Of a stretch of 64,000 bases of DNA, positions 12,727-26,483 are shown in pieces. The translations under genes and the position numbers were made by a program. The notes below the pieces were generated by a model. That model worked only from the letters and a program-made list of their open reading frames with translations. It made no database searches and had not been told where the DNA came from. How positions within the stretch are numbered: the first letter of the stretch is position 1; each line of letters starts with the position of its first letter. The stretch spans positions 310,001 to 374,000 of the forward strand of contig FJUW01000022.1 of the NCBI GenBank assembly GCA_900074885.1, read 5' to 3'. This DNA is from Rhynchosporium graminicola (taxonomy: Eukaryota > Ascomycota > Leotiomycetes > Helotiales > Ploettnerulaceae).

Positions 12727-14147
12727 CTAGGAGTACTTTAAAGTAGCTCCAAACTATCTACTTCTCCGTATAAAAGCAACGCTTTTTACCTTCTAGCAAG
12801 AGTAGTACCGTAGTACTACTCGTGCAGAAGTATTATATAGTATACAGGTTTCCACGTGATCAGGTCCAAAGATTAGATAACTAAACTAAACGCCTCATAG
12901 GCTCTCTTCCGGCTTTAAGTTATCTAAATTCCCTCTATCTACCTATTCTATAGGCTTAATAACTAATTAATTCGTATATAATAGCTCCTTCAAAGCTCCG
13001 TTACAATTTATCTTAGTTATCGCATCCGCAGAGTTATCTAGCCCTACTACTTAAATCACCTCCGATATCTCCTTTCTTTCGTACGCCTAATGTAGATATA
13101 TAAGGTCGATTATTAATCTCTTCTCTCTTATAGTATTAAGTCGTACTACGCAGTCATATAAAGATTTAGAATCAGTAACTATAATTAAAAGTAGTACTAT
13201 AATCTCTATGATCTGCTTAATAGTAGTCTTAATAGCCCCGGCTATATTAAAACCTTCTGATATAGCATATAGTTCAGAGGCTAGTACAGATCTAGTAACT
13301 CTCTTATAGCAGACCGAAGACTAGTAAATAACGTTTACCTTATTATACTTATCTATAAGTATATAGATATAGCTAATTTAAGAGTAGAAGTCTTTCAAAT
13401 TAGCAAATAAACTGTTAGTAAATACGACGAGTTTAAGAAACTTCTTATCTAATTTAATATATCAGAGACCTTTACTATAGTTAAGCTTTTACTATAAGAT
13501 TCTCTTATTTAAGAGCTTAAAGTCTTTCTCTATCGGATTTATAGTTTAAGCAGCAAAAGAGATATTAAACGAAGCTTCCAGCTAAGAAATAGTTACTAAG
13601 TATAAACCTCTAGCTCTCTAGGCAGCAAATTGCTCGATTTAGGTAAGACCTTATCGTATACCTCTACGGGAGTTAGTAAGATTAACTAGTTCCTTCTTAA
13701 TTATTCTCAACATCTTATCGTACGATTATTAAGATAGTCGAATAGAGCTATCAGTTTCCAAGGTAATATAACCTCTATTAAAGTTAATTAGGTATAAAGT
13801 AATCAACTATTCTCTCTCGTTCGACTTGAATCCGGCTTTCTATAGCTCTCTCTCTTCTGCGTCTATAAAGGTCTTATTACCGACGAAGAAAGTGTTATTA
13901 ATCTGAAGACTAAGAGCTCTTATATTAGCTTCACCTGAAACAGATAGTAGATACGTATCGAATATCGATAGTACTATATAGAGCTTCTTAACCTTATATC
14001 TATAGTATATACCGAACTAATAGTTCGCTAATTCTAGTATACTATATATAAGCCTAACGCACCGCAAAAACTAATATAGCTAAGCTAGAATCTCCTTTAG
14101 AGAGCGCACGAAGAAGTCACGTATTAAGTGTAACGTAGACTAAGTAT

Positions 14148-14380
14148 TATGACGCTTGCTCTAGAAAGGTCTCAAAACTACCTGAGTAATAAGACCTCAC
14201 ATTACTATGAATATGAAGTAGTAAGAATCACTTGAGAATCTACAACTAAGGAGTAAAGAAGTAGAGAGAGAATAGAAGTATATAAATGAAAAGGGGCCCC
14301 TAAACTCTACTCGTGTAATCTCGCTTAGCAGTAAGTGTTTCCACTAATAGGGAGAGACCTCCAAACCTAACCAGTCGTTA
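14148..14380 (-). repeat. Extra LTR of element G2 (outer tandem copy)
   Basis: About 233 bp. It starts TATGACGCTTGCTC directly after the target site AGTAT. It ends CCAGTCGT and joins straight into the next LTR (CGCTTACTC); compared with two complete ends about 7 bp are missing at the junction. Its outer edge is the less RIP-mutated one. Confidence 0.85.
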
Positions 14381-14610
14381 CGCTTACTCTAGAAAGGTCT
14401 CAAAACTACCTGAGTAATAAGACCTCACATTACTATGAATATAAAGTAGTAAGAATCACTTAAGAATCTATAACTAAGGAGTGAAGAAGTAGAGAGAGAA
14501 TAGAAGTATATATATAAAAAGGGGCCCCTAAACTCTACTCGTATAATCTCGCTTAGTAGTAAGTGTTTCTACTAATAGGGAGAGACCTCTAAACCTAACT
14601 AGTCGTTATA
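14381..14610 (-). repeat. Inner tandem 3' LTR of element G2
   Basis: About 230 bp, nearly identical to 14148-14380 but more RIP-mutated (CTAACTAGTCGTTATA at the end). It is followed by the polypurine tract (C-run on the plus strand) and then the internal domain. Confidence 0.85.
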
Positions 14611-17600
14611 CTACCCCCCCCTCCGAAAAAAGCTCGCCCTCGAGCGTTAGTCTATCTCCTTATTACTATTAAGGTAGTTATAATTATTAATTCTATTGTA
14701 GAAAGCTTTTAGCTAATTAGGTAATTTAGCAGGAGGTCTAGCTTACGTTAGGTTATTAAGGTGGAATTATTATAGCTTAGTAGGAGCGTATTTAACGTCT
14801 ATAGCGTTATACTATATGAGATCGACGTCTTGATTTAACTAGGAAACTTAGTATAAGAGGCTATTACGCTGCTTATAGCATGTAAGTATATCTTCGATCT
14901 CCTATTTATTATCACTAGTGATATTAATAAGTAGTAGTAGCGGTAAGGTTTATCCTAGTAAAGGGTCGTTTAGATACTTCCGTAGCTTAGTAGCAGGGAA
15001 TACGTTATATACTTTTATACTAGTAGGGAGCTCTAGATAATAAGAGCTTCCGACCTTTTTAATTACACGGAAGGGTCTATTAGTCAGGAAGTCGAGTTTT
15101 TTACTAGGTCGAGTACTCGTAAAGTAGCGTATATCTAGCTAGATAAGGTTATCTATAGTGAAGTCGACTTCACGGCGTAAGCGATTATAGGATTAGGATA
15201 TCTTAGCTTATATATATAGAGGCTAGATTAAGTAGTAGTCTAGGCGTCGCGTAGGCGATTAGCGTAATCTAGAGCTTACTAAGTATTTAACTTATTAGTA
15301 AGCGTAGCAGAGTTAAGTAGGTCTTTCTAATTCTAATTAACGCGGGGTATATATCTATAAATAACTTTAAAGGGTAAGAGACCTCTAAGGGATTCGTAAG
15401 GGAGAGTTATCTAGGCGTAGTCTATAATAAGTAAGAATTCCGACTAGTTATCTTAATAGTAAGAGATAAAAGGTCGTAATCTGCGTTAGAGATATTAGTT
15501 ATAGATCTCTATTTAGCTATCTGTTTATAAGTAGTCTACTATAGAAAGCTATCTTTTAGTGCTAAGAATTATAATAATTATAGTCTAAAAACGGGAAACG
15601 AATTAAGGCCCTCTATTAGAGGTAATTATTAATAGAGCTCAGAAATAGAAGTATACGTAGTATAAGTAAAGCTTTATAAGGTCGCGCGTATCGGAGGTCT
15701 TTCGGCATAGAATACTAATTACTTATTTACTAAAACGGTCGATAAATATAAGAACGTTATTATAGCTATGTTTATCGCGGTTAAAGCTATAGTAGTCGAC
15801 TATAATATGCTCTTATGAACGTAATAGTACAGGTAGAAGTTAGAGGAGGCCCGGTTTCTTATCACGCGGCACTTAGATTCATCGGTAAGTATAATAGTTG
15901 CGGTAGTACTAGTTAATAGTTAAAGCGATTCTATACTACTAGTATTATGATACTAGTAGTTATAAGGTCTTCTTTATACTTAGATAGGTAGTCTCTAATT
16001 AGTCGTATACTTCGTGTATAAGTAGCGTGCGAAAGTATAAGACGTTAAGTATAATTAGTTTTCTTTTATAGAGTAGAAGATCTTTTTCTATAGTTAGTTT
16101 TCTAGGAGTAGCGGAAAGAGCTTATTTCTGTAAAGCTTAGAGTAACAGCGTAGTACGATTAGCGTTAAGTACTTATTATACTATAGAAAAGACTAGCGAT
16201 AGGTCGGCGACTTCTAAGGCGTTAATAAGCTTAAAGTTATCTATAGAGTCGGAGCTATTCCGGAGGTTGCTTATAAGTAGTACTAGATCGATTTAGTTTT
16301 CGCGTAGTAGCTGCTATAAACGCTAGGTTCTTTTAGCGTTATTCTAGTCGTCTAATTTATTTATTCTGCGAGAGAGAGCGTCGGCGAGTAGATTATACTT
16401 CCTCGGTCGATAAGTAATTATGAAGTTATAATCTACGAGTAGCTCGGCTTATCGGGCTTATTATATGTTTAGCTATTTAGAGGTCATGAAGTACTTAAGA
16501 GCTTTATAATTAGTAACGACGCGGATCTGATACGGTACGCTTACGAGCTCAGATCTCTAGTTACTAAAAGATCGTATAATTACGAGTATTTCCTTATTAT
16601 AAACAACGTAATTAAGCTCGGTAGGTAGTATAGTCTTGGAGAAGTAAGCTACTAGGAACTAGTCTTCGTCGTGCTATTATAATAGTACACCTGCTATTAC
16701 TCTATCACTAGCGTCTGTTTCGATCATATAAGGTAGATATTGCTAATAGTAGTAGAGGAGTAGTACCGAAGTGAGAGCGTGCTTTAAGTGATTAAAGGCA
16801 TCTTTGCACTCCCTAGCGAACCGAAATAATATGTTATTTTTAGTAAGTTATATAAGAGGTTTTGCGATAATTCCGTAGTCCTTAATAAATCGTTAGTAGA
16901 AGTTGTAAAAGCTTAAGAACGATTATACGCCCTTAACTATAGTCGGGTAATTCTAAGATTATATAATATTAACTTTCTTAGGGTCTATCTCGATCCTAGA
17001 AGTAGAGATAATAAATCTAAGGTATTTAGTACAAGTGATATTGAATTTATACTTCTTAAGGTCAGCTTATAATCTAGCGTCTTATAATCGTTATAGCACT
17101 TTATATACGTGTAATTAATACTATAGTAAGTCGTTAGAGTAGATCAGAATATTATCTAGATATATTATATAGAAGTTATCCAAGTAGTCGAATAAGACGT
17201 TATTCATATATCGCTAGTATGTCGCAGGGCCGTTAGTTAGACCGAAAGGGAGTACCTTGCACTTATATGCACTATAACGGGTCCGGAAGATCGTATACTC
17301 TTTAGAGGCTAGATCTATTCGAATTCGGTAGAATACCTGGCGAATATCTAGTTTAGTGAATATCTTAGTAGTAGAGATTCTAGCTAGCGTTTTATCGATT
17401 AATAGTAATAGATATTAATCATTCCTCATGAGGTTATTAAGTACGCGAAAGTCGATATAGAATCTTAGACTTCTATTAGCTTTCTTGACGAAAAGAATAA
17501 GTATAGCGTATAGTGCTTAAGAAGGTTCGATGAAACCTTTAGCTAAGTTATTAGTAATATACGCCTTAATAACTTCAAGTTCTTTAGCTAATATCTTATA

Positions 17601-20600
17601 TAAGGGGGAGTATTTAAGGTTCTTCTCAGCCCCTTCTTTAAGCTTAATTCAGTAATCGTATAAGCGATAAGGAGGGAGAATATCGCTAGCTTCCTTAGAA
17701 AAGACGTATACCTACTAGCTATACTCGTGAGGGATCTATAGTTCTAAATCTAATTCGCTTAAGCTAATAGCAAATTACTAGGCGGTTTTATAACATTCTA
17801 TAAGGTCGATAGTTAAAGATATAATAGTAGTATTATATTACTGAACTGCGATTCGGTTATTAAGAAGCTTATCTATCTCGTGAAGGGTAATAAAGAAGAT
17901 CTTATCGTTAGAAGACTTCTAGCGTTTATATAAGAGATAGAAGGCTAAGCTGCTAATCGTATAAATCTCTAGCGTAGGAGGCTCTAGAAGAGGTCTGAGC
18001 ATACGAGGTGATCTTTATCGCTTCCGAAATATCGTAATAGCTGTTTTTATACTTTGAGTAGCTTCTATTAAGTCGCGAGATAGTATTCCGAGTAACTATT
18101 AGTCTATAGTGTGAATTATATAGGCGTAGTCTTATACGTAGGTCTTTAACGTAGAGACTTCCGATTAGAGTTGAAGTAGAGATTCACGCGGGATATAAGC
18201 GATAATATCGCTGAATCGTACGTACTTCGGCTGTATATCAGTAGCTTCTCTAGAGTATAAAGACTTCTCTTTACTACTCTGTTCTTATTCTTCAGGTAAT
18301 AAACACTTAGGCTCGTCGTATCTATAATAAGTAGTATAAACGCTAGAGAAATAGTCCTGATTAATCGGCGGTAGTAATAGAGGGTTAGTTACTTATAGAA
18401 TACTTTCTAGGGGAGAGTTTTAGATATTTTTATAGCTATAAGTCTCCCTAGAAATACGCTTCCGAGCTAATAATAGTCGTTTAATAATAGAGATAGAGTT
18501 AATAACAGCTCGAATATTAATAGGAGAGTTAGCTGCGCTTCGCTATTCCTTATACGCTTCTCAGAACTAATTAAAGCGTTCGTTTCGTTTATTAGTATCG
18601 TATTAGTAGCGCTAGTAGGTACGGTATTTACGTAAGTCCTTAATCTCGATCGGAGAGCTATAAACGTTACTAGGAGGAGTATATAATGGCTAAATGATTT
18701 ATTATTTAGAGGTATCTAAGAGTACTTGATATTCCGAAAGCTAGGTCCTTCTGAGTATAATACTATAGTTTCCGAGAGTAGTAATAAGAAAGAGAGTAAA
18801 TACCTAAACGCGACGATCTACTATTAAATTAAGTATCGTATAATAACTAATAATACTACTATTAACGCTATTAAAGCCTTTAATAGGAATTGCGTTTAGT
18901 AGAAGGTAAATTGAAGGTTTTAAGAAGAAGGAAAGGGATTTGAGAAAAGAACAATTAATAAAATAGTATCTATTAGCTCTAGAATCGAGAAGTGCAAGTA
19001 GCTTATACGAGAGTTTATTCTTAGTAAGAGTAGCACGTATAGTGAACGATTAACTACTAAGAAGCTTCGTAAGGTCAAGATATCGCATATCTCGTATACT
19101 ACCTAGGAAGGAGTCTTTCCTTAGGCGTAGTCTTTTGCTAGCGGTTTAATATACTCTTAGGCGTTATCGTACGTTTCTTCTAGCTCGCTATTAATATTAT
19201 TATTAGTATTAATTACGTTAATTCGATACGGAGTATTAGGTCGAGCTAATAATAAGCGTAGGTATAAAGTAAGCGTAAAGTAACGAGGAGTATTCGCTAG
19301 CGATTATACACGAGGCGTATCGTTTCGTGTAGAGTATAATACTTATTTACTAGTCGTACTAGTGTTCTCGGGCGTAGGAAGACTAATTTACAGATAAGAA
19401 GAGGAGTTAGTACTACGGCGCTAGGAGGAGGTATTTATAGGGCGTTCCCGAGTCGCGCTAGCCTTAGCCGAAGACTCGGAATAGTAAGTCTTTTTAATGA
19501 ATTAACTTTAGTCTTTAGCTTATATAGCCTTAATATATTCTTCTAGTGTCCTTAACGTTCGGTACTATTAGAAGAGCTATTTCCGTAGCTATATAAGTAG
19601 CTTCTCTTATAAGTTTATTTTTAAAGTCGATTGATTATTTACTCTAGCTTTACGAGCTAGCGTGCGAAACTCGTAGTAGAACGTCTAGAAGGTCTACTTA
19701 TAATCTATCTTTAGCCCGGAGTAGCTAGCTCTTGTAGTTTATTAGTTATATAGATTAGATAAGAAGAAGACAAGTTAAGTGATCATATCGAGTGAATTGA
19801 TTATATTACCTTCTTTATTATATTCTAGTTCTAAGAATAAGAGTTCTAGGTAAGTTCTAGCTATTCCTTCTATTTAGTTAAGTAACTAATATTTACGGTG
19901 ATCTTCGTTAATAAAGTAGCTGGAGTAGCGCCGGAGGGCGTTACGTATCTATACTTCCTAGAGTTTTAGAGAGTAGTCGATTCTATTAGAGAGCTTATTT
20001 AGAAAGTTCAGTATCTTCTCTATACGCGTAGCGTATAATATTAACGATATTCCTCCGGTAGATTATTCTTAATAATAATTATTAGACGTAGGAGTAGCGT
20101 TATCTTCTTTAATTGATAGTAGCGGTATTATACGCGATTAAACGTTATTAAACGATATAGACTTAGTAGAGCGCTAGGTAGTTAACTAGCGTAGTTCTAG
20201 GAACTCGTCCTGTAACTAGCGTAGTTCTATAGATAGGTCGGCGTTTAATTATCTCTCCTCCGCGAGCTTCCTTTCTGCCTCTTATAGCTAGTGAGCGCAG
20301 TCTTCCTATGAGTTACTTATAGTTACTATTAGTATAAGGGTATTATCGGGGAGGTTTAGCGACTTAGTAAGTTCGTTAATTATAGTAGGAGTTAGGGAGC
20401 TTAACTCGGATAAGGCGTCGTCGCGAGTACTCTCTACTATAGAGAGAGGTAGGTTACAGCGAGTATTACGAGTCGCTGAAGAATAGGAGGTAGAGGGAGT
20501 CGGAGAACTAGTAGTCGATTTATCGGACTTAGGTTACTTCGGTTTAGGTACTATTCTTTAAGTTTATACTTAGTATAGGCCTTCTCTATATAGCGTAGTC

Positions 20601-20688
20601 TCATAAGTTTAGTAGCTCTAGGTATAGAGGTATAATATAAGTAGATATTTACTATCTTCCCAGATATAGGTAAAAGAGTTATAGATAA

Positions 20689-20923
20689 TATAACGCTTAC
20701 TCTAGGAAGGTCTTAAAACTACCTAAGTAATAAGACCTTATATTACTATGAATATGAAGTAGTAAGAATCACTTGAGAATCTATAACTAAGGAGTGAAGA
20801 AGTAGAGAGAGAATAGAAGTATATATATAAAAAGGGGCCCCTAAACTCTACTCGTATAATCTCGCTTAGCAGTAAGTGTTTCCACTAATAGGGAGAGACC
20901 TCCAAACCTGACCAGTCGTCACA
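20689..20923 (-). repeat. 5' LTR of element G2
   Basis: 235 bp. It starts TATAACGCTTACTC and ends CCAGTCGTCACA, followed by the target copy AGTAT. The right (outer) end is the least mutated, with CCTGACCAGTCGTCACA. Confidence 0.88.
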
Positions 20924-23900
20924 AGTATAAGCTTATATAATATCATAGCTATATACCTTAAACTCAAGGTACATAACTACGTATACTAACAGTAGTCGTT
21001 AGCTAACTCGTTAAATAATTAGTAATATAATAAGTACTTAGTTCTTTCCAGAGTCGTTATACACCTATATAACTAGTCTAGACTTCTCGTAAGCCTTCTA
21101 TATACCCTCAAATTTTATCTAGTCGATAAATTTAGCGTTAAAGACCCTAGCTCCGGCTAGTAATTCATCTTTATAGACTAATTCAAAGATCCTTATAGCG
21201 ATTAAACTATTAATCTCCTTATATCTTAACATAGCGTATTAAGGTTCTACTACTAGGAAACTAATAAATAATTCATCCGTATAATTTAAGTAAACTTTAA
21301 CGTTATCGTCTCTGAATCGAATTAGCTTTCGTCGATCTCGATAAGGTTACTTCTTTAGTACTAGTATAAGTCGATTTGACTTAGTAGTACTAAGTGACAG
21401 TACTCCTAGGAGTAAGACAAGAAGTAATAAGAGTATAATTTCAGGTATAATACTCTCTAGTTCGTTAGAATCGATATCTTCTTCGTACTATAGTTTAATC
21501 GACGTAGAGCGAAAAGTTATTAGTCCGCTATCGATTTCTACTACGCAGTTCTCTCTATCTATAGAAATAAGTAGCTAAAGTCTATCCTAGAAGCCTTTCT
21601 CTCTCTAAACTAGTACTAGAGAGTTCAATAGAAGGTCTCTTACTACTATAGAACTAAGTCTATTTCGAGTATTCAGAGTATCATTAACTTGCTAACGACT
21701 CCGTAGTTTGCGAATCTCTTCTATAGCCTTATAAAGTATAGCAGCTCGTTAGGAGACTAATAGCAAAAGTGCGTCTATCTCTACTATTCTAGGATATACT
21801 CTAAATACTAGTAAAACAAGTATAATTCCACTAGGTCTAGAAATATAGTTAATTACGTAGAATGCTATCTATAGTGCTATATCTTAACTAAGGTGCGGTA
21901 ATTCCTTACGAATTATCGTATAAGCTCTCTTCAGAGGGCTATAGTATCTCTCTACCTTACTAATAGAGTAGTGAGCCTCTATAGGTATAACTTTAACTAT
22001 AGAACCCTCTATCTTAGCACTCTATACAAATTCTTTTGATTTAAATTACGTACCTGCGTCTATAATAATAAAATCCGATAGTCTAAGGTAAGTATCTATC
22101 TATACCTGCTTAAATCAGTTCTATATATATTCTGCAGATATATTAGTAAGAAAACCTCCGTTCTGAAAGGTAGTACCTTAGTCAACTATATATAAGACTT
22201 GCCGACCGTCTAGTTATATAATATCGATTACTACTTCGTAATTAAAGTATATATTATTAGTATCATAGAGCTTAAACTTAAATCTGCCTAGCGATCTTCC
22301 GTATAGCTAGTAGTACTTACAGAGCTTAGTAAGCTCCTTTAGTACCCCTGAGTTATACTTATAACTAGCCTATTACAGTAAATCTTCTAGCTTTCTTACT
22401 AAGGGGTATCCGAATCGGTAGTAAAGTCGACGTAAATCCGTCTCTATAAGTACTCTCGTATTCGACTAGAAGCACTCCGTAATATATGTTTTAAGTGACT
22501 CCTTCTAAAGTACGAAGAAGTAGCCGAATCTCCGTATAACTAGTATATCTCCCTATAGCATAATAAGTACATTACGAAGATTATCTAATATAACTCTGAG
22601 CTTATCTATATCGTCTAAATAGAGTAGAAACGAGATATCTATAGCTATAACCTCAAATTGGATCTTTCTAATTAGAGAAGGTATAATTATTATACTAATA
22701 GAAGTAGCTTTACTAATACCGAATTTAACATTTATTCCACGGGAAGGCAAGAGTTCAGCCTTATATAGAGCCTTATAGGCTTCATATTAACTTTTACCTA
22801 CTATAGATACTTTTGCTACTCTAGTATCAATTATAATTCTATAAAAAACTAACGAATTATATCAGGGGCTACTTATTATCGTCTCTGCGGTCAAGTTCTC
22901 TTCCGTAGCTTCTTCAGCAGTATCTAAGAGGTATTTAAAAGCCGTATTTACCAGGGTTTCTATTATTAGCTATACGGCTACTACTGAGATAAGTCCTATA
23001 GAAGTTATAAATAGAGCTTCCGACTAAGCGTCGGAATCGTAGTCTATATCGCTCCCGGCTTCGCATGAAGTAAAGGCAGTAGCTATATACTCGTCTTCTA
23101 TACCTTCGTACTCTACGACGTATTATCTGTATACTTTCTTAAAGACTCTTCTAAAGTTACCTTTAAACTTAGAAGAGTTCTTCGCCTTAAACTTCTCCTT
23201 AGCTTTCTCTCTTTCTTCCACTATATAATCAAAGGATATATAATCTGTAGTATTATATACTCAGCACTTCTTAGCGTTACCTTCCTTATCTAGCGTATTT
23301 ATCTTCTTCTCTTCTTATATTCTGAATCGCCCTTTACTATCTCCTTTCTCTCCGTATACTTATCCTTTATCAGAATCGCTTCGGAATTTTCGATTAGTAT
23401 AGAAGGTAGTACTAGTTATAAGGTATACGTGCTCGTAGTTGATAATAGAGGTTCTGATAAAAGTAATCGTCTTTTCAGTAGAAGTTATAAATTAAGCTAG
23501 AGTAATTTAGTAAGCTTCCGAGCTTTAGCAAGCAGTAATAACCTTATTTATAACGAACTTCTCATAGCGTAATTCAAAGGGTATACTATAACATAGCTCT
23601 CTAATCTACATAGAAAGTATATTAAAGCACTCTGAAGTTATCTTTCCAGGGTTCTTTTCCTTAATCGATTTAAGAGTAAGAAGATTCCATATAGTTAGGG
23701 AAGATCTACTAAACTCCTCGCTCTTAAACTGATCTATTATATTCTTTAGTATAATTTCGAATTTAATAATCAGAGAGGTTCCAGGGATACTATTCAGACT
23801 ATAATAGTAGTATTAAAGAGCAGCGCCTTTTAGTATTAATAGAAACGCCTTACTATACTCCTCCGGTAGAATCTCGGCTCTTAAGTAAGTATTATAGAAT

Positions 23901-24020
23901 ATTCTAACCTTACTACTAAAGCTATCTCTATCTCCTTTGAATTTCATCTCTTCTAGAAATATATAAGAGAAGCTAGCGATCTCCTTTCTATATGACTTCT
24001 CCTTCTCCTTCTGTACTATA

Positions 24021-24148
24021 TTATAGTACTCTCCCTCTCCTCCTCTAGCTCCTTAGTAGCTATCTCCTCCTCCTCCTCCTCCTCCTTCTTAGGAGCCTTC
24101 TCCTCCTTAGTAGCTTCCTCCTCCTCTAGCTCCTCCTCCTCTACTCCC
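24021..24148. repeat. Purine/pyrimidine-rich low-complexity tract
   Basis: TCC/CTC-rich on the plus strand; the minus strand would encode runs of Glu. It lies in the gag part of the copia element directly beside the GCATT insertion site of the gag-only element. Probably a degenerate Glu-rich gag segment. Confidence 0.6.
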
Positions 24149-24154
24149 CGCATT

Positions 24155-24356
24155 TGTGACGGCGCATAGTATACGTGGCAGATACGGGCCAGTATCGGTG
24201 CCTTAGGTATACCCTCCTTATATATATAGAAGGTGCAGACTCCTTTAGAGCTCTGCATCTTTCTGTTTCCTTCGTACTAGACTATATAAGATCGCTCTTA
24301 GCCTCCCTACTTATTTATTCTTACTTATATACCGCCTTAAGTCTTATATCGTTATA
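24155..24356 (+). repeat. 5' LTR of element N1
   Basis: 202 bp, beginning TGTGACGGCGCATAG and ending CGTTATA. Its 3' part (about the last 105 bp) matches the LTR of element G1; the 5' part does not. It is followed by leader TTAAATAGAAAGATTAAG. Confidence 0.88.
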
Positions 24357-24379
24357 TTAAATAGAAAGATTAAGACCGC

Positions 24380-24498
24380 NNNNNNNNNNNNNNNNNNNNN
24401 NNNNNNNNNNNNNNNNNNNNNNNNNNNNNNNNNNNNNNNNNNNNNNNNNNNNNNNNNNNNNNNNNNNNNNNNNNNNNNNNNNNNNNNNNNNNNNNNNN
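24380..24498. other. Assembly gap (119 N)
   Basis: Run of N inside element N1. The sequence on both sides is the same LTR-plus-leader, so the gap probably marks unresolved repeat copies. Confidence 0.98.
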
Positions 24499-24686
24499 GT
24501 ATACGTGGCAGATACGGGCCAGTATCGGTGCCTTAGGCATACCCTCCTTATATATATAGAAGGTGCAGACTCCTTCAGAGCTCTGCATCTTTCTGTTTCC
24601 TTCGTACTAGACTATATAAGATCGCTCTTAGCCTCCCTACTTATTTATTCTTACTTATATACCGCCTTAAGTCTTATATCGTTATA
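24499..24686 (+). repeat. Partial second copy of the N1 5' LTR
   Basis: Repeats 24169-24356 and then the leader (to GACCGC). It differs at a few positions, all C versus T: CCTTAGGCAT for CCTTAGGTAT, CCTTCAGAGC for CCTTTAGAGC, AGATCAAG for AGATTAAG. It is either a real tandem LTR or two haplotype/assembly versions of one. Confidence 0.75.
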
Positions 24687-26483
24687 TTAAATAGAAAGAT
24701 CAAGACCGCTAGAGATAGTATTAAATAATATCTCACCTAGAAAACTCGATTCGGACGTACGACTTCGACTATTAGGGAGCTCTTCGCTGAGTTATCTCTA
24801 CTTACCTTAGATTTTTATACTTCGGAATCATACGGAAACAGTCAGTACTATCAATTACGAATTCGATAGTTAGGTTTTCAAAAGAGCTGAGATTCCAGAG
24901 ATCTCTCGGATAGCTAGGAATTTAAACGTAATTCAGCCTCAGAAGCACTAGTATTACTACGAAATCACTCTCGGATACTTCGAAACTCGTTCCTTCGTGC
25001 GTACGAAGTAAAACAGCGGACGAATTTTAGGTGAAAACTTCCCTATAAGCCCTAATATTTATTAACTCCTTACTCGACTTTAACCTTCCGAAAGTAGCTC
25101 TAATAGCGAAAAACCTTACTTTTAGGCTAGGACGAAATAGCTTATTACCCTAGCGGAAATTACTAGAATCCGACTCGTAACCCCTATACCCCGGTATAAT
25201 TTATCCCCCTTAGTAGAATCGACCTCCCTCTACTAGAACCTTTAATTCAATACTTTCTATATCTACTTAACGAAAATATCTGACCCTCCTTAATCTTTCG
25301 GCTTCTTCAGAATTCGATTTCGACTTTCGCTTCTTCTATAACTTTCAAGTGTTCTATCACTTTCGCTTAGCCTCGCTTACCTAAGGCCATACCTCCTAAG
25401 AAGGCTTAGCTAGCTCCTACGGCTTCACCGGAATACTCTTATAGCCCCTCCGATTCCGTACCTACTATAGAATTACTTCAATCGATTAAAGACTATTAAT
25501 TACAGACAGAATCGACTACTCGGGAGCTTTCTATTAGTATTAGTCGTATCGAATAGATATTTGCTAAGTTTTTACGTACTTAGGTATAATCGATAAACCT
25601 TAGACCTTCGGTAAACTCGGCATTATAATTACCGATAGAACCTACCTTTAAACGCTCTTTAATTAATAATTTACGGACCTCTAGTAAGTCGTAACTAACT
25701 GAAAGTATTAATAATCTTAATATAAGGATTAACCTGTCTTTTAGCTAATAGCGTGCTTCTATTCAGGACCGACTAGAAGTTAATTCAGACCGATACCTAA
25801 CTACGCGTGCTTATAAAGCGCTAGTCTAGAGCTCTACTTCTAGCCTTATAAGAGGTTACTTAGAACTATAGTATCTCTCGGAAATTACGCCATTCTAATC
25901 TAATAAAGAGATAATTTCAGTACTCGCTTCTTACTACCTTTCCGGACTCGAAACGGAGTAGTATCAGACCGAATTTCATAAGCTTTTAATGAAAAAGGAG
26001 TCCTTTTTATAATTCCGTGCAAAGTTCTAAAGCTTAGTAATTCTCGGAGGTATAGCTGAATCAGAGTAGTACTTTTACCTCTAGCTGAAGCTTACTATAC
26101 GGCTACGTATAGCTGCCGCTCTAATTAAGTACTCTTAGAAGACTAATTATTCAGCTATAGTCTCTTCTCTTACGGCACTCGATTTGGAACTCTCTCGACT
26201 ACCTTTAATACCTCGAGCTACTCTAGCTATACCGATAGTTAGCATGTCTTCTAAGCCCTTAATACCTATCGAGGAAGTATAATATTACTACTATAAGAAG
26301 TATAGTTACTATAAGGTCGATTATCCGATATTAAAGACGAAGAAGGAGTGATTTACGTCTTACGCTTTAGATTAATAATCACTTGGATTTTATTTGGAAT
26401 TCGACTGGATTTAACTCTCTTTTCTTTCGTTTCTTATTACCTTTAAAGGCTCGAGGGCAAGCCTTTATCTTAGAAGGGGGTAA

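Larger units (their letters stand above)
14148..20923 (-). mobile_element. Ty3/gypsy chromovirus-type LTR retrotransposon (element G2), RIP-degraded
   Basis: Inserted in the copia reverse transcriptase region. The target duplication is AGTAT (14143-14147 and 20924-20928). LTRs are about 230-235 bp; the left end carries two of them in tandem. The minus-strand purine tract (C-run at 14612-14621 on the plus strand) lies beside the left, 3' LTR. RT traces on the minus strand include IYLDNILIY near 17140-17180 and ADLKKYKFN near 17040-17070. Near 14780-14950 the minus strand gives EIEDILTCYKQRN .. LLY*VS*L, the shape of an integrase-linked chromodomain (EVEEILDxR..xxYLVKWKGY) with RIP stops at the Trp codons. 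Dead copy. Confidence 0.87.

Noticed and set aside
22553..22750. 65-residue minus-strand ORF
   Set aside because: It lies inside the RIP-mutated copia integrase region; it is a surviving fragment of the element, not a host gene.
24016..24258. Glu-rich minus-strand ORF crossing an LTR boundary
   Set aside because: It spans the junction of the copia element and the N1 LTR, and the other half is LTR sequence repeated at 24370-24588. It is not a gene.
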